Source: Branchinecta lynchi (taxonomy: Eukaryota > Arthropoda > Branchiopoda > Anostraca > Branchinectidae). From it: a stretch of DNA of 64,000 bases. The stretch spans positions 7,694,523 through 7,758,522 of the forward strand of contig JAKZAP010000013.1 of assembly GCA_023053575.1 (NCBI GenBank), given 5' to 3'. The stretch's first letter is position 1; every line of letters begins with the position of its first letter. Position numbers and translations under genes: made by a program. Of the stretch, positions 36,015 through 46,911 are shown piece after piece. Under the pieces are notes generated by a model. The model saw nothing but the letters and a program-made list of their open reading frames with translations, searched no databases and was not told the origin of the DNA.

Positions 36015-37835
36015 CAATAAAATCGTAAAAAAAACACTTTTAGTTGGTAGCCTACATGGATAATAAAATACAAATTCACGATTAAATACTGACAGCATCT
36101 ATTTCTTTCAATAATCTGTATCGAGGTTGTTAATTCATTTCAGTCTTACAATCAACCATGCTTTAATAAGGGGAAAGGCAATCCTAGTAATCTACTGTAT
36201 GCAGTCTGACCCACTGAACTGTTCATGGGCGGATAAGATTGACCGACTCGTTGTTATAAATTGTCAGTTTTTCTTAGTTCTGAATAATGTTTGTTAGTGT
36301 TAGGATTCTACAGAAAGGATGGGTACAGTAGTGTTTTAGTCATCTCTATCGGCTGACAATGGTCGTATCAACTGGTAAAACCTGACAATCAATATTCTGT
36401 TTGTGAATAAGGTTTTATAATAATATTCAATTTCAAGTCTAGTAGCGTTGGAGGTTCAAGTGCAATGACACATAGGCTATGTAAAAGGTAAACAAAAGTG
36501 TAATAATAATAAGAATATAAATAAAAAAATAGGCCATTGGTCTTTAGCGAAGCATAGCTGTTACAGAGTAAATTTGGTGATGGTTGTGCATCGGTTGTCA
36601 TAGTAATAGTGATTTGCTGGAACGATCACTTTCAACAAAGAAATCATACATTTGAAATAATCCTTGGGCTGATTTCAATTTTCCGCTTTAAAATTTACCG
36701 CAGCTGTCCCAGCCCTGACTAATTTTCGCACTTAACTTCGAAATCTCGTTGTCGCTCCTGGTAGAAGACTGGAAAGCAACTTCAATTTCGTACTGCACAT
36801 GAAAATTACATGCATACGAGTCCGATTTTTATGGTCGGATGAACATTTCCTCCTTGGCTCCGGAATTCGCATGCGATGCAAATTTCGATGCAGATTTACC
36901 CGAGTCTTGCATGCGTATTTTGGTATGCGAAATCTTATGGACAGTGTGTGCACGTAGATTGCCTTACGAAGCCGGTCCGGTTTATTGTTGTGTTGCATAA
37001 TAATACAGGATCGATAAAATAAGCTGCATAAAATAATCGTACTTTTTTGTTTGTTGTTCCTTCATTGTAAATATTACAATTGTTGACTATATCTAGTTTT
37101 TATTCTGGTGTTATTTTAACCAGATTATGTAGCTGTATAAGGTTAGGCCTAATTCTTTGATCATATTATGTCTGATGAAAAATTTTACTTTTCAGTTTTA
37201 TTGTGAGACAGATATATATATCGACCAAATGAAGAACAATAGTTATGTTTATTTTTTATTGTTAAGTTATGTGACCGGAATATGTTGCTGGTGGATAGGC
37301 AGAAACAAGTTACGGTACTCATTTTTTCCACGACAATGATTTATGGTCTAATCACTGAATCCGAGGCCAAGGCGCACATTCTGCTCTAGTAAGCGTATCT
37401 CTAGCATGTATAGAGACCGAGATACAGTTAGTTTAAAATGCAGGTTAGATCAGGAGATGCGGCAAAATTCGCTTGTTCTTTTAGCCTCCTGGAATATCAA
37501 AAAATTTAGCGTTTCTGCCTGTCCACCATATATGATGAAAAAATTCGATGTTCGGGTTTGTCCGTGAAATTTGTTTTTGAAATAAACTGAAGTGAAAACT
37601 GAACTTAATTGAAATTGAACTGATTTGAATATAGGATCATATTTCGTACTCCACATTAAAGGTACATGCACCCACAGTCCGATTTTCGCAGTCAGATGCG
37701 AATTTCCTCCTTCGCTCCGAAATTTTAACGTATCGCACGCATGTTTCCACATAGGGCCACGAATTTCGCACGCATAGTTTTGTATGCAAAATCTTACCGA
37801 CTATGTCTGCACGTAGCTTAGCTCTGACCAAGCTA
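36015..37835. other. Intron 2 stretch without genes
   Basis: Two phrases recur (CATGCGTAYTTTGGTATGCG near 36909 and ACGCATAGTTTTGTATGCAA near 37761, with ACATTTCCTCCTTGGCTCCG/AATTTCCTCCTTCGCTCCGA before each), so 36770-36960 and 37650-37810 are diverged copies of an unnamed repeat. Confidence 0.5.
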
Positions 37836-37992
37836 CACTGTAAAAAAAAACTTGCAGTATTTACTACTGGGATTAATCTTGTCTTTATTGAGATAAGATT
37901 ATCCCTAATTCGGATCGATTTCATCCCAATAGAGATAAGATTAATCCCAGTAGCAAATACTGCATCCTTATTCGGAGAAACTTTTTACAGTG
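37836..37992. mobile_element. Family G small MITE, copy 3
   Basis: CACTG...CAGTG ends with TA on both sides (a TA target duplication), same inner inverted repeats. TA insertion suggests Tc1/mariner-type mobilisation (inference). Confidence 0.85.
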
Positions 37993-39134
37993 TAGTATCC
38001 TAATTTTGCGTAGACACGATCGGAACTCCTAGATGGATCTTTTGCACTTTCATCATCAAAGTTCTCAATATCAAGTTTTTCGCATGGAATATCGAGCAAT
38101 GTCATTGCAGGAATTTTTTCCGCGACCACCCGACCCTGAGTGTCTCTTCGCAGCTTTAAAGATAGGTGCGTACAGAACGCGTATGTGTTCGCCTAGGCGA
38201 ATTTGACGTCGCCAACGGAAAAAATTCGCTTCCAAGTCGAATTATTTTCGCGTTGCTCCAGTTCGCGCTGAGGAAATTCAGGAGATGAATAATCAACCTA
38301 GCCAAAGTAGAGTATATAACCCGATATAAAGTATATAACCATAAAGTTGAGTTTTCCCCCTATTTTCGTTCTAGTCACACGTATCGTATCCTCGTATACA
38401 TATCTAGTCCTGGCGAATTCGTTCACGTATTCGACGCCAGCGGGGTCTACGAAAGGAATTCGCTGAGCGGCGCGAAAGAACAAAATACTCTATATGACTA
38501 AGTCCAAAACACGCCAATGATCCTCAGGAAGAAGGAGTAAGCGGCTCCATAACGACTCAAACTCAACGACTCAAATCCTGTGTCAACGAATCACGAAAAC
38601 CTTTGAAAGCAGATGTGACACCATTTCTGCCTTTCTTCCGCTATGTTACCCGGAGAGGCAGGAGATTTTGCATCGCCAAAGAGAGATAGCCATCAAGAGT
38701 ATTCGTTGGTGATAAAAATTCGTGTTCTGTGGGCACCTATCTTTACTTCTGTGTTGGCGTGTGCCGACGCGCGACAGCGCGCATGATGTCTATACTACTC
38801 AGACCAAATCCGATTACTGAAATACCGCCAAACGAAGTTTACCTCCCCTCGCATTTCCATTCGTCTTTTCCCCTAAAAAGTTCAGGCCAATTTATTCCGC
38901 CATATGTGACTTCCCAAGGGCTAAAAGCAGCGTCAACACCGACCGCCCCCTCTCCTTTAAAATCCTGGACTGTTTACAGACAGGAAATCGTCTGAGAGAT
39001 TATTTTGAGAACGAAAATTTTTATGTCCCAACCCGATGAAATGTCGTGACAGATGTTAGTGTTTATGCATGACTGATTCTAGCGGAAACGAAATCGCTAT
39101 TACGACAAATCGATTAAAACAAAATAAGCATTAG

Positions 39135-39302
39135 CTTACCACCGTTACAGACAAAATTTAATGGACTCGTCGCACAAATAATACAAATGGATCCTACTGC
39201 TATAGCTGCTCGTTCTAGCTTACCACCGTTACAGACACAATTTAAAGGACTCGTCGCACAAATAATACAAATGGATCCTACTGCTATAGCTGCTCCTTAT
39301 AA
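39135..39302 (+). repeat. 84-bp tandem duplication, open in one frame
   Basis: Two nearly identical 84-base units starting CTTACCACCGTTACAGACA. 84 is a multiple of three, so one frame reads LPPLQTQFKGLVAQIIQMDP then TAIAARSS twice. No start context, splice sites or known domain. May be a fragment of an unknown repetitive protein or plain DNA duplication. Confidence 0.8.
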
Positions 39303-40126
39303 TCTTAAACTCGGAGATCTGGCACATTCTATCTCCCGTAACGACATTACACTGATTTTTACACCGTCCGTGTTTCAGTATTTCTGATGCATTTCATGCT
39401 CTCTTCGATCGTGCGCAAGAAGCTCATTCGCCAGAAAAATAACTGAGTACTCAGCTATATAGTTGTTCCTTCAGCTCACGCCACAGCCTAGTATTATTCA
39501 TTTTACTACGCGTGGACAGTTTGGTGTGACGTGTGCAACTATTCGTCATGGAACCACTATTTATTGTGATTTTTTAGTATTGAGAAGAGCTTGTATCCGG
39601 ACCCGGTGATTGATTTATATAGGGTTGCGAATTAAAATTACCTGAACCTGAATCAGCGGTAATAAACATACATCCAAAAACAAAAGTGGGCTCTCTGCAG
39701 AAATTACAGGAATTTCCGACAAAAGCAAATCTGGAAGAACTGAAACTCGTGACACTGAAAATTGTGCATTCCATTCCGCGTGGGAACACCAACTTCCCGC
39801 CCACTCAAGATCTTCCAAATGCTGTCTTTATTTCAGCCAGGCTTGATGCGACCACAGCAAACTCACGACAGCAGTTTGTCTCAAATTTGTGGTGGCGCTT
39901 CGGATACGCACCGACGAGCTCACGCCAAAGATTGAGCTACTAAGGATGCGTGGCCAACATTTATGCCATTCAACTCATTCTCATTGCTCGTCAAACTGGC
40001 ACAAAATAATAATTTTGCATCAACTGGTGTGTACGGATTTCACACCATGATGAATCGATTTTCGGATTCGAGATCGATTCTGCATTGAGTTCAAAGTTTT
40101 GTAGAATATCAGATAAGGATCTATGT

Positions 40127-40315
40127 GATGTAAGCAAGGCCGTATCCAGGAGGGGGGTAGGGGGTTGACCCCCCTCCTCCGAAACATGTAAAAAGAACAA
40201 TTTGTATAGGTTTTTCCCTCTGATCTGTGTGTTTTTTGTACTTTTTTGTCCGACCAGCATGCAACCCCCCCCCCCCCCCCCGAAATAAATTCCTGGATAT
40301 GGGCCTGGATGTAAA
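40127..40315. mobile_element. Short hAT-like element with 8-bp target duplication
   Basis: Element 40135-40307 (173 bp) begins CAAGGCCGTATCCAGG and ends CCTGGATATGGGCCTG. Flanks GATGTAAG and GATGTAAA match at seven of eight bases. Internally a G-rich tract near the left end and a run of 17 C (40265-40281) near the right. A truncated relative with the same GTATCCAGGAATTTATTTCG end followed by 24 G starts at 21415. Confidence 0.85.
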
Positions 40316-40790
40316 TACTCAGTTTGCGATAGTATTCATGTTCATGTTCAATCGGTTAGTTGGACTTTAATCCGTTTTGATAAGTTACTGAAATTAAGTA
40401 CGGATTCTACTATTAGGAGTACTCCTGTAAACAATTAAATATGGATTTCGTCATGCAAATATTCAGTTTGCAAATAGGGTTTACCATAATATTCAAGTTC
40501 AAGTTTAACCGGGTTAGTTAAACCTTAAGTATTTTCGAGAAAATCTAAAATTATACAGGGATTCTACTACTGAGGGCATACTTATGTAGAAAATTGGATA
40601 GGAATTTTCGACATTTAAATATCCACCTTGTAAATAGGTTTTACAATAGTATTCAAGTTTAACTTTAACTGGGTTATTCAAATCTTAATCATTTTCGAGA
40701 AAATACAAAATGTAATTTATTGTTCCTGTTCTAGTGTAAAGCATGCTTTTAAACTTATTTAATATCCAGACATCTACGGATAAGTTCGTA
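40316..40790 (+). repeat. Degenerate tandem repeat, three units of about 158 bp
   Basis: TATTCAWGTTCAWGTT-like phrase at 40333, 40490 and 40650 with surrounding CAGTTTGCAAATAG and CCGGGTTAGTT segments. The short hAT element is inserted at its left edge. Confidence 0.75.
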
Positions 40791-40800
40791 GAGTAAAGTA

Positions 40801-42628
40801 GAACAAGAGCTACAAGTTCATATGGCACTTGATACGAGTATGTGGTACCTAAAAGTAGACAAGAAATCCAAATACCCTCCATCTAAAAATGCGGTTCGGA
40901 CCTATAAATACGATATCTAGTTTCACTCAAGTCTGAGCATTTCCGTCGCCTCGGAGCACCTAGGGAACATGAATTTTCTACCTACCAAGTTTCGACCTTA
41001 AAGATCCACTCGTTTGCATCTTTCACATGCCACACCGTTTCCGGTACCCCCCTCCAACGCCACATACTGAGTTCGAATCTGGTTCGGACTACTAAATGGA
41101 TCATTTAAAGCATTTTCTCTTACCACCTGTCAAGTTCCACTTAAATCCGAGTGTTTTTCCGGAACTTCCCTTAAATCCCCCCCCCTCCCCGAGCGTAGTC
41201 GGATCCAGCTCGGACCCTAAAATATGTCATCTAGGCCTTGTGAGCTCTGTAAATTCCAAGTTTCACTAAAATCGCTCCACTTGTTTGACCCCTATGCGAT
41301 CCAAAACGTTTCAGGTAATCCCCTTCCAAGTCCCCCCACTGTGGCTAAATATGAATTAGAAACATAAACGTCGCATCTCAGACATGTCCTAATCAAGTTA
41401 GACTGGAATCAGAGCATAGCCTATCCGCAAGTTTCCTATTCCCACTTCACCCCCCTCCCCTACCGTGACCAGATCCGATCCAGACACCAAATTACAAATC
41501 AAGGCCGGATTAACTCGGAACCGTCCAGCTTGCATCCCATTCTGCAACCCCCCCCCCCCTCGTCCAACTCCCCTAAACGTGCTTGTATTTGTGTTTTGCT
41601 TGTGTAGGTCATCAGTTCTTATCACCCATAAAGTTTCACTCGAACCGGACAATCCGTTCGCAACTTACGCCAGTAATTTCAAGATTCCCCTTCCATCAAC
41701 TCCCCAAAGATGGTTGGATCCAGGAACACAAATCTTCCTAGGGCATGACGTGGAGCTGGAGCTATCCTAACTGGCGATCCACGGAATTCCGAGAAGCACC
41801 CTCCGACTCCACCCACAGAGCCCCGATACGATCTGGTTCTGTCAATTACGTATCTAAGGCTAATGCTTGTTCTTCTCACCAAGCTCCATCCCAATCCCTC
41901 AACTCTAAGCGTTCCACGAGATTTCCGCCCCCCTTCAATCCCCCCCCCCCACAAGTATCTGATTCGACCAGGACCTGACATGGAACATCTGAGATGATAG
42001 CTCTTTCCACTTGTTAAGTTTCACTCAATTCCGATCACCCGTTCAAAAGTTATGCATGCCACCAGATTCCGGCTCCCCATCCCTCCACTCCCCCTACGGT
42101 GGTTGAATCCAGGAAACGACTATTATCAAGTCAATCTGTTCGGGTCCCTGACATATCTTCCAAGTTCCATTATCCTAGCACATCCGGAAGTACCGAACTA
42201 GCAGGATCACCGAAGTTCCGGACCCCCCCCCCCTCGATCCCCCACAGTGCCCGAATCTGGTCCGGTTATGTCAACGATGTGTATAGGACTTGTGTTTGTT
42301 CTTCCTACCAAGTTTCGTCCCGATCCCTCCACTCTTAAGAGTTTCCCAAGATTTCCGGTTCCTCCCCTCCAGCTCTCCCCAAAGTCACCGGATCCTGTTC
42401 GGATTTAAACTGGGTCGTCTGAGACACGGCGTCCTTCCAAATATCAAGTTTCATTAAGATCCGATCACCCGTTCAAAAGTTATAAATTCCTCTATGTTCT
42501 GGATTCCCCCTGCCGTCACTCCCCCCACGATGCTCGGATCGGGAAAGTGACTATTTCCAACTTAATTGTTTGGGGTCCCTAATATGCCTGCCGAGTTTCA
42601 TCGTCCTAGCTTATGTGGAAGTGCCCAT
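40801..42628 (+). mobile_element. Family C repeat, copy 4 (longest, right end missing)
   Basis: Starts GAACAAGAGCTACAAGTTCA then TATGGCACTTG. About a dozen diverged units of 100-170 bases follow, each with a CAAGTTTCA core and most with a C run. It ends within GCTTATGTGGAAGTGCCC, short of the terminal hairpin. Confidence 0.75.
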
Positions 42629-43308
42629 CAAAGGACTATATTTCTTGACCGGCAAGGCGTAAGTGAGTATAAGCTTACTTAGTCATTTACTACTGTGATG
42701 GTGATGAGGCAAGGGTGCTTTACGCTGACGTAAGCGCATCTCACATTGGCTCAATTCTGCAAATTTTCCCAAAACCAGGTAAAGTCTCTACTCACTCAAA
42801 ACCGAAACCCCCCTAGCCAACCAAGCTGAAGTCCGGAAAAATTCAGTCTGAAAGACGCCTGAACCGAAACCAGGCAGTGGGTGAGATGCAGTGCCAAACT
42901 GTTTGAAGGTGAGATTGTTCTTTGCGTTATCATTATTTTGGTAATAATAGGGTAAGACTTTAAATGCCAAACCTAGTTTACCAAATTGGTCTTGCTGGTC
43001 GGTTCAGGCCGCGATCTAGTTGTTTTCGTTTAAGAAAAAAAAATAATCAAATATGACACATTTGGCAATATTTAATACTGATTTTGTGGTAAGTGGTAAG
43101 ATACCAACCCAAAAAAATGACGTCCCTGGTCCTTTGGATATTCCCTGGAACGTTTTCACACCCTTTTAAGGAAAAAGCCTTAGGGGGCCTCCAAGTCGGC
43201 GTCCCTACTTGTTTGATAAATGATACATGAACAACATATTATGTTACCATGGACACAGGCTTTTAGAATCTCTGCGTTTGTAGGTAAAAACAACTGAGAT
43301 TTTCTTAC

Positions 43309-43407
43309 CATTTCTGGTTTCTTCGCCAACCATAGCATCTTGTTCCAAATTTCGGAGTTCGTAATCGAGGTTGACTTGTGTCTCTTCTTCGTTCCATGAC
43401 AACAAAG
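43309..43407 (-). CDS. MAP1-family protein, exon 2
   Basis: A 99-base internal exon between acceptor CTTCTCTTACAG|CTTTG and donor GAAATG|GTAAGAAA. It opens with two bases that complete the codon begun in exon 1 and leaves one base for exon 3, so both introns are phase 1. It encodes 32 full codons, starting LLSWNEEE and ending GEETRN. The Ser-Trp followed by an acidic stretch and a DYELRNL segment lines up with the RSWD...DLDQQLK stretch of vertebrate MAP1B, the part after the first beta strand of the N-terminal domain. Alone it would be too short to identify; the phase match on both sides and its strand and order make it secure. Intron 1 upstream is 11,193 bases. Confidence 0.88.
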
Positions 43408-43534
43408 CTGTAAGAGAAGAAGGGTTTAAATATCTTTGTGTTTTCTTTTTTCCATAGTATTTACAGTTCCACTGAATGGATTAGTTGATTTAGGTGTAGT
43501 TTTGGTTTTATTGGTTTCGTTTTTGCAGATACGA

Positions 43535-43800
43535 TGATATGAATGAATGACTTATTTGCACATTAAAGCCATCAGGCCATCATGCAACAAAATAAAATAA
43601 AAGTGAACAATCTTACATACGCATATACACACTAACACACTCTTAATATTTTGTATGTACTCTGAATCCTTTATTAACACTAAAAACACAACTTCCCTAT
43701 CAGAAGAATCTTTCCGATGTTTAAAAGCTAACCTGAGGAACTTCCCAACATTTCTTATTTCTTTAAAATCTTTACTTCCCATCATTTTAATAATCCATTT
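43535..43800 (-). mobile_element. LINE 3' tail (minus strand)
   Basis: On the minus strand, GGCCTGATGGCTTTAATGTG, an A/T-rich stretch and a short (ATTC)n tail. Similar hairpin-plus-tail ends lie at 44838-44910, 30335-30420 and 46165-46260. The 5' part has no RT motif. Confidence 0.5.
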
Positions 43801-43907
43801 CTTATGAGTTCCCCCACCCCGAAAATCACCTCCCTTAGTCCCCCTAACTCTCTACAATCACGGTGGAATATGTCCTCGTTCATTTCTCCACACATAGGGC
43901 AGAAGTA

Positions 43908-43995
43908 GTAAGGACCTGATACCACGATCTAAAGTCGTTTTGGCAGTTACCGTGATATCTGATACCACGGTCAAAAGTTGTTTTGCAGTCTCTTT
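43908..43995 (+). mobile_element. Family F element, copy 3 (fragment)
   Basis: Only the GATACCACGATCTAAAGTCG, TTACCGTGATATC and GATACCACGGTCAAAAG parts remain. Confidence 0.7.
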
Positions 43996-44259
43996 TTTTT
44001 TATTTTGATTGTCTTCCTTGCTCGAAATTAGTTCCTGTTTAGGAGAAGGGCGTCAAACGCCTGAAATACTGGTTTCATCTTACCATCGACAACAAGATGT
44101 GTTGGGTTTGCATGAAGCAAAAGGGAAGATTTGACTAGAACAAAGATGTCCAGATTTAGACACGGACTTCAAGTATCTTTAAATGCTTCCCCAAGAGTAT
44201 CATGAACAGCAAGCACACTCCCGGGTAAAATGGCGACAGGAAAAGATCGAGGAACTCTT

Positions 44260-44631
44260 TTAAAGTACCGCCATCGCCAATGCAACCTACTTCCGTGACT
44301 ACATTCATTAATTCATAAGCCCGGAAACCCGCATTTCACATGTTACATTATACGCCCGCTAAAGATATCTCACTAATCTTTGCACTTGCCACGATTCACT
44401 ATTTTCCATGCGCATTAAGCTCCCGACGAGTGTTCGCGTATCATGCTATTGATGCGTAAAACCGGTTAACTGAACTTTGCCGAGTTTTTGCTACAATTCA
44501 ATGGGTTTGGGAAAAGACTAAAAACGGCCAAGTCCGCGGATAATTTATTAAAAGCATAGCCTAGTTTTATAATATTCAAATTGTTGTCAGTATTGGAACA
44601 GAAACAGTAAACAGTGCGAGGTGTGCTTTAA
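44260..44631 (-). mobile_element. Family E, TTAA-flanked MITE, copy 6
   Basis: Reverse copy, TTAA at 44260-44263 and 44628-44631. Diverged but collinear with copy 2. Confidence 0.75.
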
Positions 44632-44827
44632 GTTTTCAAATAGGATGAAGAATTGTTGGTAGGGGCGTAGTAAATGTGTGAACTGTTGGCTTTCTAAATA
44701 TACACAAATATCCTGGACAAGAAAAGACTAAAACCGGAGATCCCCATGAAGATACGCAAGCAGCGCTGCGAAAAACTGAAGTAAACAAGTGGTCATCGAC
44801 TCCAGATACGCTCCGGTTAGACAGCTA

Positions 44828-44915
44828 CTAAGGTAGGGTATGAATGAATGAATGAATGAATGAATTTAATTCCAAAAAAGCCCAAGGGCCATGGCGGAAA
44901 ACATAAAAAAAAAAT
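44828..44915 (-). mobile_element. LINE 3' tail (minus strand) with (ATTC)n
   Basis: Minus strand reads GCCATGGCCCTTGGGCTTTT, TTGGAATTAAATTCATTCAT and further ATTC units (44838-44865): terminal stem-loop followed by a microsatellite tail, as in CR1/L2-type LINEs. Confidence 0.55.
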
Positions 44916-44949
44916 AACAACAAACAAAATATCGTACACTCCGTATACG

Positions 44950-45265
44950 TTCCAGTGAAGTTATTAGAAGTTACGACGATAAGGGGAGGGGCGAATGCGG
45001 TATTGTGGTAGTTATTACGCTCTCTGGAACGGAAATAATAACAAGTCGAACATGCGCCATCACTCTTACGGGAGTTCATGCAGATGAAACGACAGTTATT
45101 ATCACTTGTGATGGTAGCGACCATCATAAGTAAATTGTAACGATCGTAACAGTCGTGGAACGAAAATAGTAAGTGGGAGGAGCCGATTTACTTATTACGG
45201 CGGGCTCTGGAACGGCAATAATAACAAGAATAGTAACGATCGCAACGAAGAATAAGTTGCTGGAA
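44950..45265 (+). repeat. Family B repeat, copy 1
   Basis: Shares a long stretch (GTGAAGTTATTAGAAGTTAC, GGGAGGGGCGAATGC, CATCACTCTTAC, GACCATCATAAGTAAA) with 63655-64000. The right part, with repeated GTAAC and AATAATAACAAG, resembles family A in style. No coding potential. Confidence 0.65.
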
Positions 45266-45480
45266 CGCTACTTATATTCGATAAATCTTTCTCGAATTCT
45301 ACATCCCAGCGGAAGGACAGACTACTTGCAATAAACCCATTCGTAGCCATGGAAACCTTCTCCGTCAGCACGAACTCTGAAGGAAAGTCACGACTGGTTC
45401 CACAGAGAAACCTATTAGGCGATAGCTGTTTGTAGCAGGAAAACTGATGACGAAATCATGGTCGACGGAACTAAACAGGT

Positions 45481-45541
45481 AAGTCAGCTGAGATTTATTC
45501 AAGCGACATTTCGGCCCTTCTTATTGGCAAGGTTCCTCAAC
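45481..45541 (-). repeat. Conserved 60-bp block, copy 5
   Basis: Minus strand: TTGAGGAACCTTGCC, AAGAAGGGCCGAAATGTCGC, TTGAATAAATCTCAGCTGAC. About 65 bases from a GGATGCGCGGTTTC motif copy. Confidence 0.7.
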
Positions 45542-45606
45542 AGGCTATCGCTAGAAAGATAGAACCTGCAACCCGGCTCTCTTGTCCGTCTAAAGCTTGG
45601 TGCCAT

Positions 45607-45690
45607 ACTGTCAGAAGTTTCATAGCAGACAACACAAGGATGCGCGGTTTCAGCAGACATCACTTGGAATGTTATCTGCTGTCGCGACAA
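45607..45690 (+). repeat. GGATGCGCGGTTTCAGCAGA motif copy
   Basis: ACTGTCAGAAGTTTCATAGC, GGATGCGCGGTTTCAGCAGA and ATGTTATCTGCTGTC match the centre of the fold-back at 52893-53276 and, inverted, 33108-33170. A small solo copy of that element, lying near a conserved 60-bp block at both places. Confidence 0.65.
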
Positions 45691-46164
45691 ACTTTATGCA
45701 TGAGAGGTTGGGCCTAACAAGCATGGCCAAGAAGAGACAAAAACGCCAAAAGGTATCAGCTGGCTTTTTTGTGTGTCGTCATAATATCGGAAAATGATTC
45801 GCATTCGCTTAGGCAAATTCCGTGTCACTAGCCTAGCGCGCGCGTCACGCCATTTCAACTCCAAATTGATTTTTTCTTTTTCGCGTCCTGGAAAAGGTTC
45901 GAGTTCTGTGGGAACCAAGCTTAACGCGATCGACCGTGATTCGCAGTCAGCTTGGGCTTAGGAACACTTCTGAGGACAAATGGCATAGCTGGGAAAAACT
46001 GAAAGATCGAGGTTGAACAGCACTGAAATACAAGAGAATACGCAGTATCATGCCCTTCGAAGTCGCAGTCGGTGATCGGCCTTGTGTACAAAAGATGCAA
46101 GTGTTCAAATGCACATGAATTTTGGTTCCTTACTAACAATAGTAGAGGTAAGTTATTTTAGACT

Positions 46165-46365
46165 TTTAGATTGATTGACTGATTTATTTACAAAACGAAA
46201 ATAGCAACTGGCAAATCCACGAACTGCCAACAAGCCAAAGGCTCTAAACAGCCAGTTTAGGAACTCAAAAAATACAAAATGTTTCAGTATAGAAGAAAAA
46301 AGGGTATCTCTTAACAACAAAATCACCTCTTGTAAAACACAACAAACAAATCGCAACAACCCTCA
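46165..46365 (-). mobile_element. Possible LINE 3' tail (minus strand)
   Basis: Starts GATTGATTGACTGATTTATT, then AAGCCAAAGGCTC as a small stem-loop, i.e. on the minus strand a stem-loop, AAATAAATC and (AATC)n tail. Confidence 0.45.
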
Positions 46366-46848
46366 TGGCTCGAAAAGATGTTTTTTTTTATTCATTTGGA
46401 ATGACATTATATAATTTCAATATTTAGTAATTAAATTTAAAGTTTATCCAAATAGGGCTGAGATCCGATAGTCTGGTTATACTTCACTTATTTACTGATA
46501 TAGGCCTGACAACCGGATCAAATGCTTTACTGCGTTAGTCCGTCATCCACAGATAGTCGATTTTATCGAATGAACTTATTCTTTCAGATTTGTGATACCT
46601 CTGTGTACTTGTCCCTCTACGATGAAAATACTCAGCAACTACAAAGGTAAGCTGCTGACGAAAAATGGTGGTCATCTAACAAAGAGACATAATTTATCTT
46701 CACTTTCCTACTTTTTTCATCCGCGAATTCCTAGCTTAGCGTCCGTAACACATAGAAATGCAGGCTTTTTGAAATTCGAATTCTCCGCGTCTAAGTCAAT
46801 TTTGGGTTCTGAACATTATTACTGGAGCCTCGGTAAAAAATACAAAAT

Positions 46849-46911
46849 CTTATAAGTAGTGAACTGAGAGACAAAAATGCTTTTTTGTCTCTCAGTTCAC
46901 TACTTATAAAA
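46849..46911. repeat. Near-perfect hairpin, arms about 29 bp
   Basis: CTTATAAGTAGTGAACTGAG..ACAAAAA is followed within about four bases by its inverse. The right arm CAGTTCACTACTTATAAAA also follows the tRNA-Thr-like gene at 59938-59956. Confidence 0.9.
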
